Below, piece after piece: positions 1-8,299 of a DNA stretch of 34,206 bases. The stretch lies in assembly GCA_937976175.1 (NCBI GenBank), contig CALJTN010000282.1, positions 1-34,206 on the forward strand, in the 5' to 3' direction. The translations under genes were made by a program, and so were the position numbers. Below the pieces are notes generated by a model. That model was not told where the DNA came from and ran no database searches. It saw nothing but the letters and a program-made list of their open reading frames with translations. Every line of letters begins with the position of its first letter. Position 1 is the first letter of the stretch. This DNA comes from an uncultured Clostridiaceae bacterium. Its GTDB lineage: Bacteria; Bacillota; Clostridia; Clostridiales; Clostridiaceae.

Positions 1-1157
1 GTATGAGCTAAAGTACCTACTAGTGGAAGTCCCGCAAAGCCTGAACCGCTAAGTCCAAGAAGTGTACTAACTGCTGTTTGTATGCCTACCACAGAGTATT
101 TGGATAAAGGTATCCTACCGGCAGCATATATTCCTATATCACTCAAAATGCCACTAGCTCCATTTCCCAGTATGCCAATTGCTGTACTCTCACTTCCTAG
201 AAAAAAGAAAGCACCGATAATTATAATTGGTGCAAAGATACTTATACCAAAAGTAAAACCACTTTTGATATATTTAGTAACCTCTCCTAGGGATGTTTTA
301 ATATTAGTATTAATTATAGATGTAGCTATCATTATTATAGCTGCAGTTCCACCTATTAGTGCTGTAGATTCAGAGCCTTTTAACCGGAACTTTTGTATAA
401 ATATAATATCTATTATAAATGCTAATGGTGTAGCTATTGCCATTACTCTGGGTCCTATAGTCTTCGGATGCTTTAGTTTTTTAGTTTCAGTTACTTCTAC
501 ATGTCCTGCAGTATCTGAGCTTTTGTCTTTTCTCATTAGTATAAAGGCAGTAGTTATAGTAACTATACTCATTACTCCCCAAAAAGGAAGGCTTTGTTTA
601 ATAATTCCCAGTGGACTCGGTATATTTGCAGTCTTAGCAGTTATTGATGGGGCTGCTTGAAGAACGAAATCGCTGGATAAAGCTACTCCATTGCCGAATA
701 TACATAAAACTACCGCGGCCCATACTGGTGGTAATCCTGATTTTATGGCTGCTGGTACCATTAAAGCCCCTATAAAAACCACTGCTGGTGTGGGCCAAAT
801 AAACCAGGAAATTAAAGTCATAGTGACACCTAGCACAAAGAAGGACATAGTTTTGTTTATCATTAGTTTCTTTATAGGCTTTATAATTAATTCGTCCGCA
901 CCTAGGTCAGTCAATGCACTGGACATTGCATTAACTAATGCAATAATTACAACTACTTCAGCAAATTCTTTGGAGGATACAACTACTGCTTTATATATTA
1001 TCTGCATAGCCTTTATAATACTACCCGTGAAGATATAACCTATTGTTCCAACTCCTAAAATACATGGAAGTATTACATCTCTTTTAAGTGCAATTGTAGC
1101 TATGATTATTAGAACAATGATAATGTACACATAATGGATTATAGCTAGATTTATCAT
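1..1157 (-). CDS. Polytopic membrane permease, ion-transporter (GntP/CitMHS-like) type, 3' end cut by window edge
   Basis: Reading the minus strand from ATG at 1157 gives an uninterrupted frame of about 385 codons to the window edge, so the C-terminus is missing. The start is fixed by an AGGAGG at 1169-1174, 11 nt upstream. The product is almost entirely hydrophobic, with roughly ten membrane segments broken by one charged loop (around residues 205-225, rich in Lys, Glu and Thr). The N-terminus reads MINLAIIHYVYIIIVLIIIA, and late in the visible part comes a small-residue stretch, LSGSGFAGLPLVGTLA. Such Gly/Ser/Pro re-entrant-like loops are common in ion-transporter superfamily carriers (gluconate, citrate, C4-dicarboxylate types). 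I infer a secondary transporter in the cytoplasmic membrane; the substrate cannot be told. It runs away from the next gene, leaving a 270-nt divergent gap. Family assignment is tentative, but that this is a real gene is nearly certain. Confidence 0.8.
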   Translation of the reverse strand, partial: MINLAIIHYVYIIIVLIIIATIALKRDVILPCILGVGTIGYIFTGSIIKAMQIIYKAVVVSSKEFAEVVVIIALVNAMSSALTDLGADELIIKPIKKLMINKTMSFFVLGVTMTLISWFIWPTPAVVFIGALMVPAAIKSGLPPVWAAVVLCIFGNGVALSSDFVLQAAPSITAKTANIPSPLGIIKQSLPFWGVMSIVTITTAFILMRKDKSSDTAGHVEVTETKKLKHPKTIGPRVMAIATPLAFIIDIIFIQKFRLKGSESTALIGGTAAIIMIATSIINTNIKTSLGEVTKYIKSGFTFGISIFAPIIIIGAFFFLGSESTAIGILGNGASGILSDIGIYAAGRIPLSKYSVVGIQTAVSTLLGLSGSGFAGLPLVGTLAH

Positions 1158-1428
1158 GTGTTTTTATTCCTCCTATGTGTTAAACTTAGTGAACAGTTAT
1201 ATAGCATATGAACTGAAAAAATTCATTTAAGTGAACCTATGGATTTTTATTGTTTACTAAAAACATAAAAACATACAATGTATTAGCTATATTACATGAC
1301 TTTAACTATTATTTATGATAAACTTATGACTAACAAAAAATATTCCACTATGCAATGATGTTTTGTAAACAGGAGGAGCCGCAGGTAATAATTATCATCT
1401 ATTCATAAAGGGAAACAAGGAGGCAAAG

Positions 1429-1701
1429 ATGCTAAAAATTTGGGGAAAATTAATCCGTGATAATAGAATTATTAAAGATGAAGTGTCAGTATCAGAAATG
1501 GAAGGAAGTTATCAAGAAAATCTAAAAGCATGTATATCAGAGTTATGCTATAAATTCGATATTTCAACACCTTACTGGCTAAAATCTAATATTAATGAAT
1601 ATAATAGAAGGCATAAAACTAGCTTTGATGAAAATAATTTTATTGAGGAAATGTATTTTGATAAATTTATGATAGAGGAATTAAAACCAAATGAAAAATA
1701 G
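1429..1701 (+). CDS. Small conserved-looking protein of unknown function (90 aa)
   Basis: I do not recognise a named family. The start ATG at 1429 is preceded by a strong AAGGAGG (1418-1424) and the frame ends at TAG 1701. The protein is hydrophilic and mixed-charge, begins MLKIWGKLIRDNRIIKDEV and carries a central motif PYWLKSNINEYNRRHKTSF followed by an acidic C-terminal half. There is no signal peptide or membrane segment, so it should be cytosolic. The single CxxxxC-like pair (residues around 33 and 39) is too little to claim metal binding. Its composition and ribosome binding site look like those of the surrounding real genes. It is monocistronic: its stop codon lies inside the hairpin at 1687-1729. 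A possible second Shine-Dalgarno-like AGGAGGAG near 1371 has no start codon close to it. Confidence 0.75.
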   Translation: MLKIWGKLIRDNRIIKDEVSVSEMEGSYQENLKACISELCYKFDISTPYWLKSNINEYNRRHKTSFDENNFIEEMYFDKFMIEELKPNEK

Positions 1702-1729
1702 TGCAATCATGCACTATTTTTTCATTTGG
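1687..1729. terminator. Bidirectional terminator between convergent genes
   Basis: CCAAATGAAAAATAGTGCA pairs with TGCACTATTTTTTCATTTGG around the loop ATCA, with one bulged base. The stem contains the stop codon of the 90-aa gene and ends two bases before the response-regulator stop codon. Internal A/T runs give a U-tract in either direction, so it can end both converging transcripts. Confidence 0.8.
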
Positions 1730-1731
1730 CT

Positions 1732-2421
1732 TTATACTTCAAATCTATACCCTACCCCCCATATAGTTTCAATATATTGGGGATTAGATGGATCTATTTC
1801 AATCTTTTCTCTAATTTTTCTTATGTGCACAGTTACCGTTGGAATATCACCTTGTGAATCAATTCCCCATATCTTCTCAAAGAGTTCCTCTTTAGTAAAT
1901 ACTTTGTTTGGGTTTGCAGCAAGATATACTAGTAAATCAAATTCTTTGGTGGTGAGAATTACTTCCTTTTCATTTATAAACGCTCTTCTAGAACTCTTAT
2001 CCATGGAAAGTCCTCTTATTTCTATTTTGTGGCTTTTAATTTGATCACCTTGAGTTAATCTTTCAAATCTTGAAATATGAGCCTTAACTCTAGCTACCAG
2101 TTCACTTGGACTAAAGGGTTTTGTCATAAAATCATCTGCTCCTAGACCTAGTCCCCTTATTTTATCTATATCCTCCTTTTTAGCAGACACCATGAGTATC
2201 GGAGTATTATTTTCACTTCTAATTTGTCTACATATCTCAAAACCATCAATCTTTGGCAGCATCAAATCAAGAATTATTAAATTATATTGATTTTGTCTTG
2301 CATTTTGAAGGCCTTTATCACCGCTATGCTCTATAACTACTTGAAAGCCATTTATCTCAAGGTAATCCCGTTCAAGTTCTGCTATACTGATATCATCTTC
2401 AATAATTAAAATTTTTTTCAT
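1732..2421 (-). CDS. OmpR/PhoB-family response regulator
   Basis: DNA-binding output half of a two-component system. Residues 1-115 form a receiver domain with the acidic pocket E8/D9, phospho-acceptor D52 (in LIILDLMLP), S79 and the conserved K101 (MTKPF). Residues 130-229 form a winged-helix domain with typical motifs (LTTKEFDLLVYLAANPNKVF and the C-terminal GVGYRFEV). The length of 229 aa is normal. Its ATG overlaps the kinase stop codon by one base (TAATG), implying translational coupling. It is the last gene of a five-gene operon that starts with the membrane fusion protein at 7039 and ends at the hairpin 1687-1729. The 11-bp direct repeats upstream of that operon (7146-7173) are a good candidate for its own binding site. 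The stimulus is unknown; linkage to a MacB-type pump suggests envelope stress or an antimicrobial peptide. Confidence 0.95.
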   Translation of the reverse strand: MKKILIIEDDISIAELERDYLEINGFQVVIEHSGDKGLQNARQNQYNLIILDLMLPKIDGFEICRQIRSENNTPILMVSAKKEDIDKIRGLGLGADDFMTKPFSPSELVARVKAHISRFERLTQGDQIKSHKIEIRGLSMDKSSRRAFINEKEVILTTKEFDLLVYLAANPNKVFTKEELFEKIWGIDSQGDIPTVTVHIRKIREKIEIDPSNPQYIETIWGVGYRFEV

Positions 2422-3890
2422 TATATGTCACCACATCTATATTTTTTTAGAGTAAACACCATACTTGTACCCTCTCCTTCAATACTATTAGCCCTAATAT
2501 TACCTCCATGCTCTTCAATAATTTTTTTTGCAATAGAAAGACCGAGTCCACTTCCACCTGTTGCAATATTTCTAGCTGGGTCAGCCCTATAAAATCTATC
2601 AAAAATATATGGAAGGGCTGATTTAGATATTCCCTGTCCATTGTCCCTAACTTCTATTATAACGCTACATTCATCCTGCGTTATAATAATATTTATTTCA
2701 CCATTTACCTTATCCATATATTTTACTGCATTTTCAATTATGTTTATAAATACTCTTTTAAGCTGTTGCACATCTGCAACCACATACAAGGGATCTGCAT
2801 GCGTCGGAAGACTATTTATTGTGATATTTTTTTCCAGTAAATGAAAATGAAGTTCTTCTATACAGTCCTCTACATACTGATGTACATTTACCCTAGCAAA
2901 ACTAAATGGAAACCTATGCAAATCTAATTTAGAATAGAAGAATAATTCATCAATTAGTTTATCAACATCAGAAGCCTTAGTATAAATGGTGTTTATATAT
3001 TTACTCATTTTTTCTGGAGTATCTGCAATGCCGTCTCTTATGCCTTCAACGTATCCTTTTATTGCTGTAATAGGTGTCTTTAAATCATGAGAAATATTAG
3101 AAATAAGTTCTTTCCTATTTTCTTCATATTGAAGCTGAACTTCTATAGATTCTTTCAGCCTTGCTCTCATTTCCTCAAAGGCAGTGCACACTTCTCCAAT
3201 TTCATCCTTTGAATTCGTTTTAATTTGAAAATCTAAATTTCCTTCCTTAATTTCATTAGCTGAAGCTTTTAATTTATATAGCGGTTTTATAATACCTCTA
3301 GCTACAATAAAGGTCAGTGTGCCGTTAGTTGCAATAAGTATTACTATTATGAATATACTTATTGTAATATGAAGCTTATTGAAGGCTCTTTTCAAAGGTT
3401 CTACATTAGTAGCTAAAAACACACTTCCGCTTCCTTTATCCGTAAAATAGAAGTCCTGCTGACTTAAAAACAATCCTATTTTGGTACCTCTGAAGGGAAC
3501 AGTAATGTTTTTTACATATTCCCCAAACTTAGGGAGATATTCATTTGAATTAAAGTCCAGTAGTGTGGGGCTAGAATATATTATTTGATTATTTTTTCTT
3601 ACTATGATCCCTGAATTTAACACCTCTAATTCTTGTTCTAAATCCTTTAAATATATTTCATTCTGAAAGTTCTCAGGATTCTGAATTGAAGTTAACTTAA
3701 TGGTTGAAAACAATTCTTCTCTCTCATCTACAGTTTTGCTAAAAGGATACATTTGAGTTTTAATGTCATAAGCCTTTTGAGCATCACTAAAGTAATAGAA
3801 TCCCGCTAGTAAGGCTACCATTACAGTTAAAATGATGGGTACAATAAGCATAGCAATATACGACAATATCAATCTTACTTTTATTGACAT
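2421..3890 (-). CDS. Membrane sensor histidine kinase (HAMP, HisKA, HATPase_c)
   Basis: 489-residue class I sensor kinase. A first membrane helix (about 8-32) and a second (about 173-197) flank a roughly 140-residue extracellular sensor domain that I cannot match to a named fold. Then come a HAMP linker (about 198-250), the H-box ISHDLKTPI with phosphorylated H268, and an ATP-binding domain with N-box (NIIENAVKY), G1 (DNGQGI), F-box (FDRFYR) and G2 (GGSGLGL). All catalytic motifs are intact. It should phosphorylate the regulator encoded directly after it, with which it overlaps by one base. The start ATG at 3890 has a GGAGGT ribosome binding site, and the gene lies 27 nt behind the MacB-type permease. 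Co-transcription with the pump suggests that the pump or its substrate is part of the signal path, as in BceRS/CesSR-like arrangements, although this pump is not of the BceAB type. Confidence 0.95.
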   Translation of the reverse strand: MSIKVRLILSYIAMLIVPIILTVMVALLAGFYYFSDAQKAYDIKTQMYPFSKTVDEREELFSTIKLTSIQNPENFQNEIYLKDLEQELEVLNSGIIVRKNNQIIYSSPTLLDFNSNEYLPKFGEYVKNITVPFRGTKIGLFLSQQDFYFTDKGSGSVFLATNVEPLKRAFNKLHITISIFIIVILIATNGTLTFIVARGIIKPLYKLKASANEIKEGNLDFQIKTNSKDEIGEVCTAFEEMRARLKESIEVQLQYEENRKELISNISHDLKTPITAIKGYVEGIRDGIADTPEKMSKYINTIYTKASDVDKLIDELFFYSKLDLHRFPFSFARVNVHQYVEDCIEELHFHLLEKNITINSLPTHADPLYVVADVQQLKRVFINIIENAVKYMDKVNGEINIIITQDECSVIIEVRDNGQGISKSALPYIFDRFYRADPARNIATGGSGLGLSIAKKIIEEHGGNIRANSIEGEGTSMVFTLKKYRCGDI

Positions 3891-3917
3891 ATTTACCTCC
3901 TTGTATCCCTCTTAATT

Positions 3918-5129
3918 TTATTCATATCTAAGGGCATCAATTGGATCAAGTTCAGCTGCTTTCTTAGCTGGGTATATACCAAAGAAAACACCTACTGCTG
4001 AAGAGAACAAAATAGAACCAATTATGGAAGCGCCAGATACTACTGGAGTTATCCCTGCAAAACTTCCTATTATTTCTGCCCCAACAATACCTAAAATCAT
4101 TCCAATTATGCCCCCTATTAAGGAAATAATAACTGACTCAATTAAAAATTGCATTAATATAATCTTAGTTGTTGCGCCTACTGCCTTTCTTATTCCTATC
4201 TCTCTTGTTCTCTCCGTAACTGATACAAGCATTATGTTCATGACACCAATACCCCCAACTAGTAGAGATATAGCCGCAACAGCGCTTATAAATGCTGTAA
4301 ATATTCCAAGCACACTGTTAATTTGTTCAAGCATTGATAGTGCATTTTCTGCTGAATAAATTTCCTTTCCTCTGTTATTGTGTCTTGACTCTAACATTTT
4401 TATTGTTCCATGTCCTACTGATTCACTATTATCTTGTGAATCTGCAACCACTGTCATGGAATTTATTTTAAGTTCACTAGACTGTAACGTACTTAAGAAG
4501 GTTACTGGTGCAGTTACTATAATTGGTCTACCCGAATTTCCTCCTCTACCAAAAGGAGAAGATATTCCTTTTTCCACACCAATAATAGTCATCTTTTTCA
4601 TTAAAGTACCCTGGCCTATCTTAATACTCTCACCTACCACATCTGAGTAACCAAATAAAGTAATTGCATCATTTTCGTCAAGTATTCCTACTGCTGTTCC
4701 TTGTTCATATTCCTTTTCGTTAAAATATCTTCCAAAGATAATCTCTGTATTATTTATATATACTAGATCCGGGGAGCCACCTCTCATATAAGCTTTTTTG
4801 CTGATTTTCTCAGAAAAAACAGTGCCTTGAAGTTGAAATGAAGGGCTCGCATATTTAATACTCTCAATCTTTTCTTTTATTTGTTTAACATCTACTAAGG
4901 TTATATAATCAGTTGACTGTGCATTTGCTCCACTTACTTTAACAGTAACAGATGCCGCTCCTAATTTTTCAAATTCACTTGTAATAGCTGATTGACCTCC
5001 TTGGCCAAGAGATACAATTGTTATAACTGAACTTATACCAATTATTATTCCAAGCATGGTAAGGAAAGCTCGCATTTTATTCGCCTTTATACTTTCCAAG
5101 GCTGTTTTTACACTTTCAAATATATTCAT
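3918..5129 (-). CDS. MacB/FtsX-type ABC transporter permease
   Basis: 403-residue membrane subunit of a MacB-family mechanotransmission ABC transporter. It has the family's topology: an N-terminal cytoplasmic helix (MNIFESVKTALESIKANKMR), the first membrane helix at about 20-43 (LTMLGIIIGISSVITIVSL), a large extracellular domain of about 230 residues, then three C-terminal helices. The FtsX signature appears at VGGIGVMNIMLVSVTERTRE, followed by IGIRKAVGA, and the protein ends with the typical PAKKAAELDPIDALRYE. It is encoded 12 nt downstream of its ATPase and 41 nt further from the membrane fusion protein, so the three form a tripartite export-type unit. In Gram-positive bacteria this set usually exports peptides or acts in envelope defence; the substrate here is unknown. 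It has the usual family length and no visible damage. Confidence 0.93.
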   Translation of the reverse strand: MNIFESVKTALESIKANKMRAFLTMLGIIIGISSVITIVSLGQGGQSAITSEFEKLGAASVTVKVSGANAQSTDYITLVDVKQIKEKIESIKYASPSFQLQGTVFSEKISKKAYMRGGSPDLVYINNTEIIFGRYFNEKEYEQGTAVGILDENDAITLFGYSDVVGESIKIGQGTLMKKMTIIGVEKGISSPFGRGGNSGRPIIVTAPVTFLSTLQSSELKINSMTVVADSQDNSESVGHGTIKMLESRHNNRGKEIYSAENALSMLEQINSVLGIFTAFISAVAAISLLVGGIGVMNIMLVSVTERTREIGIRKAVGATTKIILMQFLIESVIISLIGGIIGMILGIVGAEIIGSFAGITPVVSGASIIGSILFSSAVGVFFGIYPAKKAAELDPIDALRYE

Positions 5130-5141
5130 ACTTTCACTCCC

Positions 5142-5834
5142 CTATAAAACAATTCTATGAGTAACCTTTGAATCTGATACAACTTGCCCATCCCTAAATC
5201 TGATTATTCTATTTGTGTGGTCTGCAATATCATTTTCATGTGTTACCATGAGTATTGTAGCTCCTTCATTGTTCAAGTCTTGAAATATCTTCATTATATC
5301 TTCTGAAGATTTAGAATCAAGATTTCCTGTAGGCTCATCTGCCATAATTACTGCAGGAGAATTCACTATAGCTCGTGCTATGGCAGCTCTTTGCTTTTGC
5401 CCTCCTGATATTTCATTTGGTAGATGCTTTACCCTATCATAAAGACCGACTTTTTCCAGTGCATAAAGAGCTTTTTCTTTTCTTTCTTTAGATGGTATTC
5501 CTGCGTACATCATTGGAAGCTGCACATTATCAAGCAAGCTAATTCTTGGAATAAGGTTAAATGATTGAAATACAAATCCTATCTCTTTATTTCGAATATA
5601 AGCAAGTTCATCACCACTAAGAATTGAAATATCTTTTCCGTTTAAAATGTACTTACCACTATTCATTTTATCAAGACACCCAAGTATGTTCATCAAAGTA
5701 GATTTTCCAGAACCAGAAGCCCCCATTATTGCTGTAAACTCGCCCCTTTCAATCTTGAGGCTAATATTATTTAGAGCTGTGAATTCTACATCTCCAGTTT
5801 TGTATATTTTTACTAAGTCTCTTACCTCTAACAT
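5142..5834 (-). CDS. MacB/LolD-type ABC transporter ATPase
   Basis: Cytoplasmic ATP-hydrolysing subunit paired with the FtsX-type permease downstream. In the 230-aa form all motifs are intact: Walker A GASGSGKST (38-46), Q-loop Gln90, signature SGGQKQR (143-149), Walker B with catalytic Glu (IMADEPTGNLDS, about 163-174) and the switch His in MVTHEND. The MacB-type features DKMNSGKY and ADEPTGNLDS fit the LolD/MacB clade. An upstream in-frame ATG at 5867 would add 11 residues. I prefer the ATG at 5834 because AGGAGGA (5841-5847) sits 6 nt before it and the protein then starts MLEVRDLVKIYKTG, as the family does. It is the second gene of the operon. Confidence 0.95.
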   Translation of the reverse strand: MLEVRDLVKIYKTGDVEFTALNNISLKIERGEFTAIMGASGSGKSTLMNILGCLDKMNSGKYILNGKDISILSGDELAYIRNKEIGFVFQSFNLIPRISLLDNVQLPMMYAGIPSKERKEKALYALEKVGLYDRVKHLPNEISGGQKQRAAIARAIVNSPAVIMADEPTGNLDSKSSEDIMKIFQDLNNEGATILMVTHENDIADHTNRIIRFRDGQVVSDSKVTHRIVL

Positions 5835-5875
5835 TCCTATTCCTCCTTGTATTCCACTGAGGTACAAAACAATTA

Positions 5876-7039
5876 CTATTTGTTTTGCTCTGTTGCCTCT
5901 TTCACAATTGTACCTTCTTTAATTATAGTTGAAGGATTCAATATGACTTTTTCTCCACTTTTAACTCCTTCAGTTATTTGAACTTCAGTATCTGATTGAG
6001 TGCTAATATTTACATTTCTTTCACGTACCATGTTTTCTTCAACCACATATACTAGGTTTTTACCACCTTTTTCTACCTTCAAAGCCTCCGACGGTATTTT
6101 AGTAGCCTCTGCAACTTTCTCTACAAGTATATCTACATCTACATCAAAATCTATCTTTATAGCTGGAGCCTTATCTAAAATAGATATCTCTATTCCTAAA
6201 GCAGTTTCACTTCCTGTTGCTCCTACTGTTTTCTTTGCTGCAGGGTCAATAAATGAAATACTTCCTTTATATATGTTAGTTCCACTTTTAATCATTACCT
6301 CTTGACCAATTTTAACTTTATTAGCATCATACTTACCAAGTGATGCTATTGCCTTTAAGTTTTCTATATCTTGGATTACAACCACTACTTGCATTCCATT
6401 CCCTATAGAACCTTCTATTGCGTTCATTGTTGTTACTACTCCAGCATTTTCAGCTACAACTGTGCTTTTATTTTCAGTTACTCTTTGTTTTGCAGAATTT
6501 AATGATAATTCCGCTAGTTTTACAGCATTATCTGTTTGCTTTAGCTTCTCCTCTGAGATAGGTGACAGTGAGCTCTTTTGCTGTTTTAAAGTCTCCGCTT
6601 TCGCTTTATCTGTTGGATTTAAACTTTTCTCTAATGTTGTAATTTCTTTATCTAAATCTGTAATTCTACTTTTTATACTCTCGTTTTGATTGTACAAATC
6701 TTTTTTCTGAAGCACTGCATTCTCATATTGAATTTGCGCCTGACTAACGGTTGAGGTTAAATCTTGAGCTTCATAAACAACTAATGTATCTCCTACTTTA
6801 ACTGTATCTCCTACCTTTACATTAACCTTTTTAATTTTAGCTTGAAGGCCATAATATTCCTTACTATTCTTTGATTTCACCGTTGCTGTGGTAGAGATAT
6901 AGGACTTAAGCTCCCCCACCGTTACTATAGAAGTTTTTACAGCTACAATTTTATTATCTTTCTTTTTTCCACTTATTAAAAATACACCACTTAAAATACC
7001 TACAACAATTAAACCATACACTACTGTTTTCTTTTTCAT
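5876..7039 (-). CDS. Membrane fusion (HlyD/MacA-like) adaptor of the ABC transporter
   Basis: 387 residues. A single N-terminal membrane anchor (about 7-24, YGLIVVGILSGVFLISG) is followed by an extracytoplasmic adaptor. It has a first half-motif of a biotinyl-lipoyl-like barrel (VKVGDTVKVGDTLVVYEAQD), then a Lys/Glu/Gln-rich coiled-coil hairpin of roughly 100 residues (about 95-205), the second lipoyl half (VVAENAGVVTTMNAIEGS) and beta-barrel and proximal domains ending in an acidic tail. In Gram-positive bacteria such proteins couple to MacB-type permeases across the wall side of the membrane. It is the first gene of the operon, with ribosome binding site AAGGAGGAA upstream of the ATG at 7039. 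Downstream genes follow with short gaps. No lipobox Cys is present, so anchoring is by the helix. Confidence 0.92.
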   Translation of the reverse strand: MKKKTVVYGLIVVGILSGVFLISGKKKDNKIVAVKTSIVTVGELKSYISTTATVKSKNSKEYYGLQAKIKKVNVKVGDTVKVGDTLVVYEAQDLTSTVSQAQIQYENAVLQKKDLYNQNESIKSRITDLDKEITTLEKSLNPTDKAKAETLKQQKSSLSPISEEKLKQTDNAVKLAELSLNSAKQRVTENKSTVVAENAGVVTTMNAIEGSIGNGMQVVVVIQDIENLKAIASLGKYDANKVKIGQEVMIKSGTNIYKGSISFIDPAAKKTVGATGSETALGIEISILDKAPAIKIDFDVDVDILVEKVAEATKIPSEALKVEKGGKNLVYVVEENMVRERNVNISTQSDTEVQITEGVKSGEKVILNPSTIIKEGTIVKEATEQNK

Positions 7040-7129
7040 GATTATTCCTCCTTATATGTCCATATTCATAGATAGGCAATTATTAACCTTTATCTAGCTA
7101 ATCCTAACTCCCTATTTACATTATACAAT

Positions 7130-7173
7130 ATTGATATAAACTCCATCTAAAGCATTTCTAAAATTTTTCTAAA
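7130..7173 (-). promoter_or_regulatory. Operon promoter with 11-bp-spaced direct repeats (likely response-regulator site)
   Basis: On the minus strand a perfect TATAAT (7130-7135) has no good -35 at 17 bp. Instead the -35 region is occupied by three direct repeats, TCTAAA on the plus strand, starting at 7146, 7157 and 7168, exactly 11 bp apart. OmpR-family regulators bind direct repeats of about 10-11 bp period, and activator-dependent promoters often lack a -35. I infer that the regulator encoded in this operon activates it here. Confidence 0.6.
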
Positions 7174-7179
7174 ATATAC

Positions 7180-7227
7180 ATAAAAAAAATAAAAATAGAA
7201 GCAGAACCTAAGCTTTGTTCTACTTCT
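7180..7227 (-). terminator. Intrinsic terminator of the TtcA-like gene
   Basis: On the minus strand AGAAGTAGAAC and GTTCTGCTTCT (7197-7227, one G-U pair) form a hairpin followed by a U/A-rich tract down to 7180. It lies directly after the stop codon at 7234. Confidence 0.8.
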
Positions 7228-7233
7228 ACCTTT

Positions 7234-8106
7234 TTATTCTTCATCTTCATTATAAAAATCTAGATATGAATGACTTTCTCCGTGCTTTTTCCAGCCTAAA
7301 ATAGAATCCATATTTACGTTTTGTGCGGATCTGAAAATTGATTTCTCAACATCACTAAAATTTTTCTTTAACTCTTTAATTAACTCTTTAATTTCATGGC
7401 GTTTGTTTCCTATTTTTTTAGCTGCAACCATGCAGGCACAATTTAGTGGCCAAATACCACTGTTTTGAGTAAAGTTTTCAATATATTGTTCTTCAATATA
7501 ATATAGAGGACGAATTAATTCCATTCCTTGAAAATTTTGTGCTTTTAATTTGGGAAGCATGGTCTTGAAATTTCCCGAATAAAAAACATTTAGCATTGTT
7601 GTTTCAACTACATCATTATAATGGTGTCCAAGGGCAAGTTTGTTACAGCCTAGCTCCTGCGCTTTTGCATATAAGGCGCCACGGCGCATTTTCGCACACA
7701 TGTAGCAAGGATAATCCTGTGCTATATTATCGATTATATCAAAAACCCTTGATTCAAATATCTTCACGGGAATATTTAAATATTTACAATTGTCAATTAA
7801 TAATTCTTTTATATTTTCATGATAACCAGGATCCATAGCAATATATTCTAGTTCAAAGTTAACTCTACCGTAGCGTTGTAACTCTTGAAGCAATTTAGCC
7901 ATTATCAGACTATCCTTACCTCCTGATATAGCTACAGCGATTTTATCACCTTCTTCAATTAGCTTATAATCCTTTATGGCTTTAATAAATTTTGTCCAAA
8001 CAGGTCTTCTGTATGTTTTAATAAGGCTACGTTCTATTTCCGCAAGTGGTTTTCTTTCATTAAACGGAACTAAGATTTCACACCCTTCTCCTGCAATACT
8101 ACTCAT
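7234..8106 (-). CDS. TtcA-like PP-loop ATPase, tRNA thiolation
   Basis: 290 residues. The N-type ATP pyrophosphatase motif SGGKDS is at 61-66, preceded by DKIAVAI. A CxxC pair (C134, C137 in CYMCAKMRRG) and a later Cys pair (C223, C225 in NCACM) match the three-cysteine Fe-S/thiolation arrangement of TtcA, which makes 2-thiocytidine at tRNA position 32 by adenylating the base. LALGHHYNDVVETT is the conserved metal or ATP contact region of this family. The exact substrate may differ, because clostridia carry several TtcA/TilS-like paralogues. The start at 8106 has GGGGTGA 7-8 nt upstream. It is monocistronic with its own promoter and terminator. The distance from the neighbouring pump operon and the lipoprotein gene suggests no functional link. 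Confidence 0.85.
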   Translation of the reverse strand: MSSIAGEGCEILVPFNERKPLAEIERSLIKTYRRPVWTKFIKAIKDYKLIEEGDKIAVAISGGKDSLIMAKLLQELQRYGRVNFELEYIAMDPGYHENIKELLIDNCKYLNIPVKIFESRVFDIIDNIAQDYPCYMCAKMRRGALYAKAQELGCNKLALGHHYNDVVETTMLNVFYSGNFKTMLPKLKAQNFQGMELIRPLYYIEEQYIENFTQNSGIWPLNCACMVAAKKIGNKRHEIKELIKELKKNFSDVEKSIFRSAQNVNMDSILGWKKHGESHSYLDFYNEDEE

Positions 8107-8131
8107 AAAATCACCCCTTTTTTACTAGAGT

Positions 8132-8161
8132 ATTATAACATATTTAAAAAGCATTTGTCTT
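8132..8161 (-). promoter_or_regulatory. Probable promoter of the TtcA-like gene
   Basis: Minus strand: TATAAT at 8132-8137 with AAGACA at 8156-8161 as a weak -35, spacer 18. It is located about 25 nt upstream of the start codon. Confidence 0.45.
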
Positions 8162-8202
8162 TTTTTCTCACTCACTATATATAGTCTATAATCAAGTATA
8201 TG

Positions 8203-8276
8203 CTAAGGTCTTAAATATTTTAGCTATGCAAATCTTTTATTTATCAATAAGAAAGACCTTAGACATAAGTCTAAAG
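8203..8276 (-). terminator. Terminator hairpin after the lipoprotein gene, with an alternative pairing partner
   Basis: Minus strand: CTTTAGAC and GTCTAAGG (8257-8276) form an 8-bp hairpin with loop TTAT, followed by a U-rich run. The same CTAAGGTCTT segment (8253-8262) can instead pair perfectly with AAGACCTTAG further on (8203-8212), so two exclusive folds are possible. Confidence 0.5.
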
Positions 8277-8299
8277 CCTCCCATAATTTAGCTATTAAT

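Noticed and set aside
82-1038. Two plus-strand ORFs (192 and 115 aa) at the left end
   Set aside because: They are shadows of the minus-strand permease, which reads through the full 1157 nt with membrane-protein composition and a good ribosome binding site. The plus ORFs lack such sites.
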